Shown here: positions 1-10,702 of the stretch, in pieces
Numbering within the stretch: the stretch's first letter is position 1
Layout: the number at the start of each line of letters is the position of its first letter
Source: Acanthococcus lagerstroemiae
Lineage: Eukaryota > Arthropoda > Insecta > Hemiptera > Eriococcidae
Length of the DNA stretch: 64,000 bases
Assembly: GCA_031841125.1 (NCBI GenBank)
Contig: CM063114.1
Location: 47,513,574 to 47,577,573 of the forward strand
Direction of reading: 5' to 3'
The notes under the pieces: model-generated
What the model saw: the letters and a program-made list of their open reading frames with translations, nothing else
Told to the model about the DNA's origin: nothing
Database searches by the model: none
Program-made: the position numbers and the translations under genes

Positions 1-1156
1 AATGTTGGAGAAAAAAAGAGCAAACAAAATTTTAAGCATGAATGCATGATTGTTGATAAGTGATAATGTTGATTCATTGATAACGCGATATGTATTCACG
101 AACTGTGCTGTATGAGCGCTACTGTCATTAAAAACATCGGTGGCTAAAATAAGTGGAAAAGCGAGTGAAATTTTTTTTTTTGGGGAGGGGGCTATAGCCC
201 CTTTAGCCCCCCCTTGGATCCGCCACTGGTTTTGTCATTATGAGAAAATTTCTAAAAGTCAATTGTCATTTTGTCTTGTTATGTCTAACAACACAGCTTC
301 TCTGTTCAACGCCATGTCAAAACGCAAGAATAGAAACCATGTGACTTTATATGAAACAAAAGCTCGATACCTAATAACAGAAGCTTGTGGTTCATATTCT
401 TACAGGCAAGAAACGTTAAATGCGATCCTAATTGTGCTCAAGATGTTGAAAACATTTCAAACTTTCTGAATATTCATGAAATAGATAATACAGTATTATA
501 TGATGAATTTAAAAAGTGAGAACATTTTTGAAGAAAAAATGGCTATCAGGAATTTTTGAACCAAAGTATATAATTTTTTTTTGAAATATGAATTGGAGTT
601 TTAAAAGTATCCTGATCTATAAATTATTTTTCAGATTTGTGTATTTTTTTTTTTTTAAATTTATTTATAAATTTATTATTATTATTTTTTTAAATTTTAC
701 TTTGCACATTTGAATTTTGAGTTGAGCGTGCTTCATGGAAAAGAATAATAACTAGAATTTTGTTCCAAAAGTGTACACAGCTCCCCAAAAATTGGTACAC
801 AGGAGGCTGAAGTCCTTGAAATGTTGGTGAATTTCAGGTCACATTTTCAATTTTTTTGAGGAGAAGCTTGAGTGGTCATCCTGTACTTGCGTGCATTTAG
901 AATTTTGAATTCAGTCTTGGAATCAAATCAAACGAACTTGAGTACATTAGAGTAAACTTATACTCTATACATTAAGTATTATAAGCATGTCTGCCTTATA
1001 TAATTCATCCACTCCATTTTCACCTGGAAGATTCAAGGTTCAGAGGCTTGTACAATATGAACTCAGAATGTATTACAAGCTTCTGGAGGCTAGTTGATAA
1101 TATGTTCCCTCATCATATTTTCTTGCGCATCGGGTCATTAAGTATGTATTTTTCAG
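1..1156. other. Upstream stretch with decayed transposon pieces
   Basis: No host exon is supported here. Positions 203-229 carry a C-run followed by GGATCCGCCACTGG, a sequence I associate with transposon ends in arthropods. Positions 258-295 match the right end of the MULE-like element at 9949-10340 (CATTTTGT...TGTCTAACAACAC). Positions 406-516, after an acceptor-like TTCTTACAG, read open on + as a 37-residue piece (starting ARNVKCDPNC, containing NFLNIHEID) that stops at 517. It may be a scrap of transposase, but I do not recognise it. The remainder is A/T-rich. Earlier exons of the convertase-like gene at 1157 would be expected here or beyond the window edge, but none is recognisable. Confidence 0.4.
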
Positions 1157-1360
1157 GCAAGAGCACAAGTGATGGGATCTGGAGATAACGGAGAATTCGG
1201 CCACACGTGTCAGTGCAATGAATACGCCAGTTTGGATTCAATGTTCGTGTTCGGCAGCGTTGGCTATGATGGATACATAACTGATTACTCGGAATCCTGT
1301 GCTGCGATGATTGCTGTTACTTTTTCCACCACCAATGGAGACGAATACTACAACAGTGTG
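1157..1360 (+). CDS. Convertase-like gene, exon with oxyanion-region motif
   Basis: Acceptor TTTTTCAG precedes 1157 and donor GTTTGT follows 1360; both ends are phase 0, 68 codons. It encodes SGDNGEF, CQCNEY and YSESC, the block of convertases that carries the oxyanion Asn (Asp here, as in PC2) and three conserved cysteines. The upstream residues ARAQVMG diverge from the usual GSIFVWA. Confidence 0.75.
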
Positions 1361-2264
1361 GTTTGTATTGTTTTGTCTAAAATTTTGAAGCATTTACTGT
1401 GCAAACAAGCTTAGCAATTCACTACGTTAGGAGTTATTTCAAGAAACTGTTGGCCCGTTCTTTCGTAATTCAAGTTAGGCAAAGCGTCCTAATACGGCCA
1501 GGTTTCTAATATGGCCATTAGCCAATTGCCGGGATCCTAGGCTCGAATCAGTCACTTTTAACACCGAGTATGATAGGTAGGTTGATCACATAACCGACAG
1601 TGCCAGCCAGATTTTGAAGAAAAAAAAAATGCAGATCCCGGCTATTGGCTGATGGCCATATTAGGAACCTGACCATATTAGGATCCCCTACCTATAGGAT
1701 TGCTTCCAACGGCAAAGAAATCACCTGTTATCCCTGATAGCCCCTGAATTAAGTAAACAGGTATACTTGATTCTCCAAGTTCTTTGTTTATCAATCATTT
1801 TGCTGTTTCTGTTTTTGCGTTTAGCAGTTACATATTATTATATCTCTTCACTTTAAATAAGAAAAATCAAAACTAAAGAATTCTGAAAACAATGAATGTA
1901 ACAGGAAACACAGTGTTGGAAATTTCTTATCACTTTAAATATATTATCACATCTTTTCAGTTGCTAATATGGGTGTGCCTACATTAGGTAGGTAGGTACT
2001 ATGTATTATGCCCTAGAAACTAGCCTGACACCTAGTATAAAAAACTGACCATGAAAATTATGAGTTCATAGATTTTGTGTAACTGTACCTACGTCTACGA
2101 GTTATAAGAAATGTGTACTAAAAAGAAGTGTCTACCTATTTACGCTTATCATGCCTATACTTGGAGAATCTTCACGAAGTGCAGTAACATTTTTGAACGA
2201 TCATTAGTCATAAATTCTAAAGCTTATTAGCTGGAGCTAAATTATGAGCTATTGATTTATTTAG

Positions 2265-2306
<42 letters not shown>

Positions 2307-5300
2307 TTTTAAAAATAAACTAAGTTATATTTTTATGAATTCTTACCAATATTTGCAAGTTGTAACCAATACCTACCTCTCATGGATTTAAACGTAATCT
2401 TTCCATTATATTAGCAGTCTCTAGTGTATATTGCTCGCCTTTTATGTCATATGTGTGCATACTTAGGTACTTGCATTATGACTACTAATAATATACACTA
2501 CATGTAGGTTAGTTATCTGATTTTATATATTTTTTCTTTCGCTCAGTTTGGTAGGAGAGGAGGACTACATTTTCAGGAACCTCTTCAGATATTGTTGCAG
2601 CAAATGGTGCACATGGTCATGGGGACTTGCGCCACTGTACTAGTAGTGTACCAGTATTTCATGAGGTCTGTTGTTACAGGTAACAATTGATAGCAACACA
2701 CCAACTTACACGAAATATGCCCCCAAATCCACAACAGCAGTTTCTGCGGCTATGGGAGCCGGTATCATCGCCTTACTTACGGACTACTTCAAGTGCGAAT
2801 ATTAATATTACATTCTTAATTGAAGCGCACCCATAATAAATAACGCGTTCGTATTATGTTAATTCAGTCTGATGTAATCCTTTCCCATTGTGTAGGCAGA
2901 GATTCGGCAACAAACCGCCTTCAATTTCAGATATTGCTTTTCTGTTGGCATTTTCATCGGAAAACGATTACATGAGAAATAAAGACAGCTTATGGTTTAC
3001 GAATGGAGTCGGCTTAAAGTACAGTTTGCAAGCTGGATTTGGTATTCCGAGTATGGAGAAGATTATGAGACTCATCGATAATAACTGGTCGTCTATGATT
3101 GCGTCGGAGTATAAGTTCACCAAATCCGATCAGTTCGTATCTTGTCTTTCGATATCAATTACTCCGTTTAAGAGTACTTACTTCGATGTTCGAGAATTCA
3201 CGGTCAAATTGGAACTGGACTAATTTCTTAAGGTATTTGGGTCGGCATTTCCAACAGGGGCTTACTGGTGAAACTTTTCACAACCATAGTAACTACCTGT
3301 ATCTTCGCCTCCCTCAGATTGTTGATATCTGCAAAGAAGAAAGAAGGAAAGGACTTACTATTTACCTCTTTTCGGCACTGGTAACCCCGTATAGATGACA
3401 TGCCAATGGCCTGGGACTAGTGATAAGAAGTTGAAAACGCCTATGCTTGTTGATATCTGCAAAGAATAAGAAAGAGGGAAAGGACTATACTATTTTACCT
3501 CTTTTCGGCACTGGTAACCTCGTATGGATGACATGCCAATGACCTGGGACTGGTGATAAGAAGTTGAAACCGCCTATGTTCCTGTAGTAGCAACAATTTA
3601 GTGCTTATAGTTACCTCACAGGATTGTCCCGAGGTTAGATCAATCAAACGCTTGTTCCTTCTAGTGGGAAAGGAGCATTCATAGACAAGGAATCTGAGAA
3701 GGACGAACCTATTTCTTATCAAAGAGCCCTCGATCTCAGCTAGCATACCCTGTACCATTTACTTTACGTAAAGAAATAGAGAAGGAAGAATGGTGTCGGT
3801 ATTGCAGGGCAACTTAAGGTTTCCATGACTTATATAGCTTGCAATCCATAAGTATGAAGTCAAAGGTTGGTTCAGCAGTAATAAGAGGGGTATGATGTAT
3901 AATAGGCTGTGTGTTCAGGATTCTTAAACATGCCTTAACCAATGTATTCTCTCCCAACTCTCAGATCCTTTATCACTCTATATTGACTCAGGCTTCCTTA
4001 ATTAAGAATACCTTTAATGACTTTATGAAAGTTGAACTTCCTATCTAGTCTGGTTATGTACGAATTAAGTAACTGATAATTCTGACACTTCTACTCGCAG
4101 TAATTATAGTTATTTTGTTTCAGATCTATACACTTCAAGTGTTCCGGTACTCAGAAACACAACACTGATATGCGCCGGTGTGTACTTAGTTACTTAGTTG
4201 AGCAGATGTGCCAAATGTGGTTACCAAAAGATCCTGTTGTGTTCACTCTTCGAATAGATGCGCTGTAACAGTTGTACAGAAGAGGGAATACCGAGTCGGT
4301 GGTTCAGTGGACAAATAGGGATGTGGAACGGAATGTAGGAGCGCTATAATGTGCACCTCCCAATAAAAGATATTGAGTGATTATGAAGGGAGATAACATT
4401 ACCGTAAATGGGAAATAGGGGTTTTTCAAAAATATCATTATAAAATAAAGAAATGACGGACATGCTACAAATTTGAACTGCAGGGAGCTACATATTCGAA
4501 CTTGCGATTAAAAATTTAGTATGTCAGGAAACAAAATTGACAGAAGTGCGGTGAAGTAAGAAATGAGGTACTTTTAGCCGTGTTTTCAAACAACACTTAA
4601 TTTTTTAAGCGCCCTTAAACGAAAAAAACACTTATAATTGCACTTAAGTAACCTCCGGAGGTACTTACGTGCAAGCTTAGGTGATTTTCTCCATTTAAGG
4701 GCACTTAATAATTTAGTGTTGTTTGAAAATTTCTCCAAGATCACTCAATGAGGGTTCACAAAACATCCGCTAGATATCAGCCACTTTGATTCCGAGTCCT
4801 AATAGGGATATTGCAATACTGTTCTACTTCTAGATTTACAGCGTGTTAATTTTCTAAGTGGCCACAAGTGACCCATCTGCCCAATTTTTATTCTACAATG
4901 ACTGCACGTCTATGTTTCCGTATATGATTTTTTCATTATCAAATTTTTATTATTAAAAGGAAATTGTAACAACTATTTATGTAATTTACGTTTCAGGAGT
5001 ATACTCACCTAAGTACTGGATGTTGGGAATTTTTTTCTAATTTTTCATTATTTCAGTTCGCGCCTGGTATTCAGTTATGTGGAGCCGTTGGAATGTCAAT
5101 TTACCATCACTAACCAGTACGCCAGATATATTGTTCAGTCTATGCATGTAGAATTCACTGCTCAGTTACCGAAACGTGGATCAATGTCGTTATACCTAAT
5201 TTCGCCATCAGGTTAGGACTTTATCTAAGCACATGTATACTTAATATCTTCCAATTTATTAGCCGAGGTACTTATAGCTATCGCAAGCGTGAACTAATCA

Positions 5301-5547
5301 TTGAAATGCATTCATATTTCTAAGCTGACTTGAATCAGTAGGTAGACATAGTAGTCAGTGAGATTGAAGGAATGATAGAAGATCAATAAGTTGTCGTCTG
5401 TTTTCAGGTACAGTTTCATGCATACTAGAAGGCCGCCCTCACGACGATTCTCCCGACGGTTACACAAAGAACATGAACGTGAAAACTTATCATTTCCTGG
5501 GTGAACCATTAGTTGGCATGTGGACTATTCGAGGTTTCTATCATAAG
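1157..5547 (+). CDS. Proprotein convertase (furin/PC2-like) pseudoprotease, partial, 5 exons
   Basis: Five exons (1157-1360, 2680-2792, 2896-3108, 5057-5211, 5408-5547) join in frame to about 275 codons without a stop. Seen in order: SGDNGEF then CQCNEY, matching the oxyanion region SGNGG..CNCDGY of kexin-type convertases, with Asp where most have Asn, as in PC2; YSESC, matching the conserved Y..(A/S)C; AGIIALL; FTNGVG; then P-domain motifs LISPSGT and GRPHDDSPDGY, matching SP.GT and RPHD.S.DGF of furin P domains. Known members cleave secreted precursors in the Golgi and secretory granules. Here the GTSASAP serine motif reads STTAVSA, so the nucleophile is Ala or Thr depending on alignment. 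Inference: catalytically inactive but maintained protein. The N-terminal catalytic part (Asp, His) is not found in the window. A terminal exon may lie at 6920-6967. Family assignment is confident; exon 3/4 junction less so. Confidence 0.8.
1487..1683. mobile_element. Fold-back MITE inside an intron
   Basis: Arms 1487-1536 and 1634-1683 are inverted repeats of about 50 bp: TCCTAATACGGCCAGG opposite CCTGACCATATTAGGA, both running in to a GATCCCGG end. About 97 bp lie between. The arms contain two copies of a CTAATAYGGCCA-like motif. No clear target duplication. It lies in the intron between the exons at 1157 and 2680. Confidence 0.65.
2266..2302. repeat. (TG)n microsatellite
   Basis: Uninterrupted TG dinucleotide run of about 18 units in an intron of the convertase-like gene. 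Confidence 0.95.
2680..2792 (+). CDS. Convertase-like gene, exon at the mutated serine motif
   Basis: Acceptor TTGTTACAG; donor is a weak AA|GTGCGA. It starts phase 0, continuing ...DEYYNSV with VTIDSN, like the furin IVTTDL. Then STTAVSA stands in place of GTSASAP, followed by GAGIIALL matching AAGIIAL. The exon ends two bases into a Lys codon completed by the first base of the next exon. Confidence 0.75.
2896..3108 (+). CDS. Convertase-like gene, exon with NGVG motif
   Basis: Acceptor TGTAG; the 103-bp intron before it is the shortest in the gene. The exon carries SISDIAFLLAFSSEN (cf. TWRDMQHLVVQTSK) and FTNGVG followed by GFGIPSMEKIM (cf. TNGVG..YGYGLLDAGAM), ending NNWSSMIAS near the start of the P domain. 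I place the donor at GA|GTATAAG because it gives the phase needed by the exon at 5057. The frame stays open to a stop at 3221-3223, so a read-through 3' end is an alternative. Confidence 0.7.
3319..3579. repeat. 128-bp tandem duplication
   Basis: TTGTTGATATCTGCAAAGAA starts at 3319 and again at 3447. The two copies differ by small indels and substitutions and include TTACCTCTTTTCGGCACTGG and AGTGATAAGAAGTTGAAA. It sits in the large intron 3109-5056. Confidence 0.85.
4582..4731. mobile_element. Short fold-back MITE
   Basis: Left arm starts TTTTCAAACAACACTTAA and the right arm ends TTAGTGTTGTTTGAAAAT. Inner arms GCCCTTAAA and TTTAAGGGC also pair, giving an almost full-length hairpin of about 150 bp. 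It lies in the intron before exon 5057. Confidence 0.65.
5057..5211 (+). CDS. Convertase-like gene, P-domain exon A
   Basis: Acceptor TTATTTCAG, donor G|GTTAGG. It begins with one base completing a split codon and reads RLVFSYVEPLECQFTI... to LISPSG. Strand pattern and the closing SPSG|GT agree with the P-domain motif LVSPMGT of furin. The frame upstream hits a stop at 5010-5012, so the exon cannot extend far 5'. Confidence 0.7.
5408..5547 (+). CDS. Convertase-like gene, P-domain exon B
   Basis: Acceptor TGTTTTCAG, strong donor AAG|GTATGT. Its first two bases complete the Gly codon of SPSGT. It then reads GRPHDDSPDGY and GEPLVGMWTIRGF, matching furin-type RPHDYSADGF and DEDPSGEWVLEIE. It ends phase 0, so at least one more exon should follow to complete the P domain. 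Confidence 0.75.
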
Positions 5548-7855
5548 GTATGTACTGACTAATTCTAACTGACACCTAGCTCTATCTGCTGGTTTTGCCT
5601 TTTGCTTTCTGCTTCTTTTATATGGCTGCGTAAAATGAGCGTCTGCTCTTGCATTTTACGGTCAGATAAAACGAATTTGTGCGAGATGGGAGAGTCTTCA
5701 TCGCGGTGCTACATCAATGGAATGAGTTACTGGGGTGTGCTCGTCAAGGCAGCCTTGATTTTAAAAGCGAAGCATAGAGCAGGTACAGTACGAGCGCAAA
5801 AATATCCGATGGTGTATTGTTGAGACATGCTAGATGACGAATCTTCTGAACGAAAATTAATCACATTATCTCGACAGTCGCCTCGTTTAAAGCTGTCACT
5901 GTGAAAATGCGTTGACGTACGAATCTATCTTCGCGCAAATTCGAGTAATTTCTGCGCCGGGAATGAGGATAATAAAACGGCAGCTTTACGATATAAAATA
6001 AAGTTTCACATGAGTACGTTTAATGCGGCGGTACTGTAACGCCGATATTCATGGGCCTCATAAACGTACTATACGAGTAGGTACCTAATAGAGTTAGAGT
6101 TCTAAGCTTTTTTCCACCGGTGTTCGTACCGTTTCTTCCGTATACCTGCAATAGGCCAATAAGAAAAGCGTGTTTTAATGTTGTATAGAATTTAATTAAA
6201 TTAGGGCTAGTTGCTTCTTTTGTGTCTAAATTCCTCAAATCCATAGCGTCCGTGAGATGTACACTAATAATACTGAAGAGGAAACTGAGAGTACCATGCA
6301 TGCTCGATCCTACCCATGTGGAAGGGAATTTCTGATATAATTCAGTGGCGTTCAAAGTGCTAAGCTGAGAACAGTGGCACGTAAAGATTATGAGCTAAGT
6401 ACAGGACGATTCAGGAAAATGTGCAGGCATTCGTAAGTGCAAACCAGCCGACCTCGAATGAAAGGCTAACAAGTATTAAAATAACGCCGAAAATTCTTTT
6501 GCTTGTATACTTCCAGGTTTTTTTGGGTGGGGGAGGGTCTTAGCGAACTTGGAGTTAAGTTACCAAACAGTCCCTTCCCCTATGTACGCGTTGCTTTTCA
6601 GGTACCTACATGTAAACAAGCGCACATCGTTTTGAATCACCCTGCAGTTACAATGAATGTTCTTAATAAATATGCATTCGGCGTTTTGATTATAAACGTT
6701 TCTCGGTATTCATTTTGAAATTAAAATCGCAAAACAGTCCGTGCACTTTTAGAACTTACCAACATATAACTATCTATGTACCATGCATGAGAGAAAGTAG
6801 AAGTACCACGTCCTCTCTTGAAGGGTTCTATTGACGAAGGAGCTTCCAAGTGTTACCACCACCATCAGTTGTCTTACTACTGAATACTGAAGTTTTCAAT
6901 TTGATCTTACGCTGTACAGGTGATCCAATCGTTTAAAAACTTCAAGTTTCAGAGTACAGTGCCTTAATCTGCGCAGGTAGGCAACCTGTTTGAATTCCTA
7001 AGATATTCTGAGCGTAAGTTCTGTTATCTGAGAAACATGTTAGGGCAATGTTCTTACATATAACTAGAAGATTGGTCCATTTCGGCTGGGACAGAAGCTT
7101 CAATAATGTTACTCAAGTTGGATTAATAGATGAGTTTATGGAGAATTTTGCTTTTTTCAATCTTTATTCATTAATATTTTTCCACACTATATCTTTGAAA
7201 TACAGGATTCAATAAACTAATGTTTAAAATAAATTGTTCTTTACTAAAGAATTATTTTATTTTATTATTTTTTATTATTATTGTTATTTATTTACTTTTT
7301 TGAAGAAATGAACTTTGTGCATGGTAAAACGCAGGTAGAATTAAAATTGTTGAGGGTATCATTCGAAGTGGATTAACCTCCTAATTATAAAAGTTATGGT
7401 TTTAGGGAGTACCTGGTAAGCAAGAGAAATTAAAAACTGGGGGTTGCATTCGAAGGGGATCAACTTCCTAATTGCGAGTATAAAAATCTTGGTTTTAGGC
7501 AATGCTTGGGTGTATAGGGGGGAAAACTGTGATCTTGATGGCAGTTCTCTCAGGTTTAGACTCAAACACAGTACTAAGTTCGGGTTGACTCCTGCAAGAT
7601 ACACTCAAATTGAGGGATCGTGGACATGTATGTACTTTTCGGTTGATGAAATTGCGCTCGCGATTTTTGTCTCTTTGGTCACTGATGCGGTACGCGAAAT
7701 GGTAGTTTCCGGGCCAGGGTGTGGTGTCTGGAGAGCAAATTTGGCATGCGTGCATCGCTATACGCTCCACCAATAGATTCTTTAATATTTCAAAAATCGT
7801 AGATACAGGAAGGAAATAGCATTTTTTTAAAAAATTACCTCCCTCTTTTATTATT
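5548..7855. other. Stretch without a recognisable gene
   Basis: It follows the strong donor at 5548. Apart from the tentative exon at 6920, the open frames here (for example 6020-6355 minus, 7444-7776 plus) overlap one another on both strands and show no family motifs, so I treat them as chance. An A/T-rich tract spans 7160-7300. Confidence 0.5.
6920..6967 (+). CDS. Possible terminal exon of convertase-like gene
   Basis: After an acceptor-like CGCTGTACAG a phase-0 frame gives VIQSFKNFKFQSTVP and a stop. The spacing of FKNFKFQ loosely resembles the last P-domain strand LTKFTLVLYGT, and the phase fits the exon ending at 5547. It is very short and the resemblance is weak. Confidence 0.25.
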   Translation: MIQSFKNFKFQSTVP

Positions 7856-7863
7856 CATCATAT

Positions 7864-8551
7864 CAGGGACTTACCAAAAAGTTTTTCCTGGTGGGGGGGG
7901 GGCAAAAATTTCGAAAGTCTCAACTGACTCAACTCAAAATTCCCAAGTATCAAAGCAAAAAAAAAAACTTTTGATTGACTTATTGGATTTTTTCAACTAA
8001 TGACTCAACTCAAAATTCCCAAGTACTTATCAAAGCAAAAAAAAAAAACAAAAACATTTGACTTGTTGGATTTTTCCAACTGCTCAACTCAATTTCTAAG
8101 AGTCAAAGCAAGTAGGAAAAAAAACTTTTGATTGACTTATTGATTTTTCCAACTGATGCTGACTCAACTCAAAATTCTCAAATATCAAAGAAAAAGAAAA
8201 AACTTTTTGACTTATTGGGTATTTCCAACTTCTCAACTTAATTCCCAAGTGGCAAAGCAAGCCAAAAAAATAACCCTTTTGATTGACTTACTGGATTGTT
8301 CCAATTGATGCTGACTCAACTCAAACTTCTCAAATATTAAAGCAAAAAAAAAAACCTTCTGACTTGTTGGATTTTTCCAACTTCTCAATTCAATTCCCAA
8401 ATGTCGAAGCGAGAAAAAAAAAGAATGAAAAAAGACCTCTTTGACTTATTGGATTTTCCCAACTCCGCCTGACTGAAGTGGTAAATTTTCCCAACTGCTG
8501 AGTGAAAAATTCCCACAGGAGGGACGTTCTGCCCCCATCGGTACGTCCCTG
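7864..8551. mobile_element. hAT-like non-autonomous element with internal tandem array
   Basis: The left end begins CAGGGACTTACC and the right end is the inverse, GGTACGTCCCTG. Just outside lie CATCATAT (7856-7863) and CATCATGT (8552-8559), an 8-bp target duplication with one mismatch, as expected for hAT. Inside, roughly 7 diverged units of about 75-80 bp repeat GACTCAACTCAAAATTCCCAA ... AAAGCAAAAAAAA ... TGACTTATTGGATTTTTCC. No transposase is present. Confidence 0.8.
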
Positions 8552-8559
8552 CATCATGT

Positions 8560-9360
8560 TATAACTTTTAGGAGCGAGATGTTGTAGCACTGATTTAAAT
8601 TTTTTAAATCTCAGTTTGGAAGAATTATTTTCGATGCTGACTCACGTTGCTGATGTTAAAAAATTGGAAAAGTTTTTCTGAAATAGACCAAAAATCATAT
8701 CTTTAAACTAACGTAGGAGGTGGTTCCCTTTTAATTATGTACCAGCTTCCCTCCTGCATCAGTTTTTGATATTTGTGACTTGAGAGGGGGGTTATGAATT
8801 TATTTACATTCTATCACTAATAGTTTCCGAATTTCAGGTCACGTTATTGATGGATTTGTAATGATTTCGTTTCCTCACTGAAAAATTAGGAAATTTTAAA
8901 AATCGTACCTTCAGTTGAAAATGTTTTATGATACTTCGAACTACGAATGTATTCAATAACAGTTGGACAAAAAACAAGTCTTAAGATGATGCAATTTATG
9001 TGTCTGTTTAGATTTATTTTATCCGATTGAATTTTTTGATTTTGTGGCATGATAAAAATTTAGGAATGAATTCTTCCGACACTAAGCGTAGGTCATTATG
9101 AAATTAATAATAAGAAAATGGTTTACATAATAGCAGCATGATCTTTATAGTTTCTTGTCTTTTTGTAACGGAACTGATTTTTCATAATTTTTTCATGTAC
9201 AGGATGTCCAGTTTGGAATAAGTTCTATACTTCCCCATTTTTTATTTAAAAAAAAATTAGTAGATAAATAAACAGAAAAAAGAAAAATCTACCAAACTTG
9301 TAGAAATTTGAGAGTTGAAAGATGATAATGATATTAATAAGACGTGAATCACCATAAACT
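8560..9360. other. Stretch without a recognisable gene
   Basis: A/T-rich sequence between the hAT-like element and the 84-bp minisatellite. I see no exon, RNA gene or repeat with clear ends. Confidence 0.4.
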
Positions 9361-9735
9361 AGGGTAATATCAGACATTGGTGGTAATACCAACTGCTCAT
9401 GACTTATTGTAGGAGCGCTAGTATCGTTATCAGTAAAGTCAACTGGGGTAGTATTGGACACTGGTGATAATACCAATCACTCATGACTTGTAGTAGGAGC
9501 GCTAGTGTAAAGTCAACTGGGGTAATATCGGACACTGGTGGTAATACCAACAACTCATGACTTGCTGTAGGATCGCTAGTATCGTTATCAGTAAAGTCAA
9601 CTGGGGTAATATTGGACACTAGTGGTAATACCAACCACTCATGACTTATTGTAGGAGCGTTAGTATCGTTATCAGTAAATAAGTCGTGAGTGGCTGATAT
9701 TACCACTAATGCCTTATATTACCCTAGTTGACGGT
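9361..9735. repeat. 84-bp minisatellite, four units plus an inverted partial
   Basis: Units contain GGGTAATATCGGACACTGG, ATGACTTATTGTAGGAGCGC and ATCGTTATCAGTAAAGTCAA. The second unit lacks about 9 bp. The last stretch, from about 9683, inverts part of the unit (AAGTCGTGAGTGGCTGATAT ... ATTACCCTAGTTGAC). Minus-strand frames across it are repeat-coded and not genes. Confidence 0.9.
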
Positions 9736-9948
9736 ACCTTATTAATCAACTTACAAGAAATGACAGTAGGTTAATTTTCAGAAAAAAATTTCTTGATTTT
9801 TTTTTTTTTAATTTTAAATCATGAGTCGGCATCAACTAGAATTCGTCTTGAACTAAGATAATAAAAGGAGAAAGTAAATAGGATTCATCAGGACTTACTT
9901 CGAAATTAATATTAGAACTAGTCTTACTTTAATTGGTGGTAAGTTACC

Positions 9949-10340
9949 AGTGTTGTTAGACAAAACGATTTTAATAATTTTGTTAGACGAGCATTTCATC
10001 TTCTTCGTTACGTTATGAGTCTTGTCATTTTTTTTTCATGGTTTGTTATGTCTTGACTCATTTTGTCTTCCTTTTTGTCATGTCGCTTAGCATAGTCTAT
10101 TGTGAATAGCAATATCACTTAGCATAATCTGTCATCAATCATTATGTCGTTTAGCATAGTTTATCATTTAATCGTTGACGAAATGGCATAAAATAATTTT
10201 TTTGTCGTTGGATTCATTTCTTCTATTATGTCATTGACGAAACGGTCCTGATAAAAAACGATTAAGGTTTTGTCATATGACCCAATTTTGAAAATTCAGT
10301 TATCATTTCGTCATTTTGTTTTGTTGTGTCTAACAACACT
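9949..10340. mobile_element. MULE-like non-autonomous element with perfect 10-bp TSD
   Basis: The ends are AGTGTTGTTAGACA and the inverse TGTCTAACAACACT. They are flanked by identical GTAAGTTACC at 9939-9948 and 10341-10350. A 9-10-bp target duplication points to the Mutator-like superfamily. The interior repeats TTTAGCATAGTTTATCAT-like motifs and has no open frame. A second right end is at 258-295. Confidence 0.8.
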
Positions 10341-10350
10341 GTAAGTTACC

Positions 10351-10669
10351 CATAATGTAGTACATAGCAATAAAAGTAGTATGAAAATGAAATACGTATT
10401 CTGTTTCTTCCCGGTGTCAATAATTTTTGAAGTGTTGAAGAACAACTCAGTATTAAAATTTAAAACTTTAGATATGAAAGCTGAGAACTACCCCACCCCG
10501 TGTTGTGTTCAAATGCCCAGTATATAAGAAAAATTAATTTATTCAAAATCAGAGCCTGAAAGTTCACATAGATAGATGTATCATTCTTCTATAAGTAAAA
10601 TACTCAAAACTACCTCTCTCCTGTCCAATCATTTTCATAAAATCGTACTTACAATTTAAATGTTCAATT

Positions 10670-10702
<33 letters not shown>

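Noticed and set aside
2574..2679. Open segment after TTTTCAG with GTSSDIVAANGAHGHGD, reminiscent of a protease motif, between the first two convertase exons
   Set aside because: The exons at 1157 and 2680 already join in phase and align without a gap, so this would be an insertion with no counterpart in convertases; the resemblance is probably chance.
9246..9706. Minus-strand frames of 76-100 codons with repeated SHEWLVLPPVS blocks
   Set aside because: They are translations of the 84-bp minisatellite; the repeat explains the pattern and no other gene signal exists.
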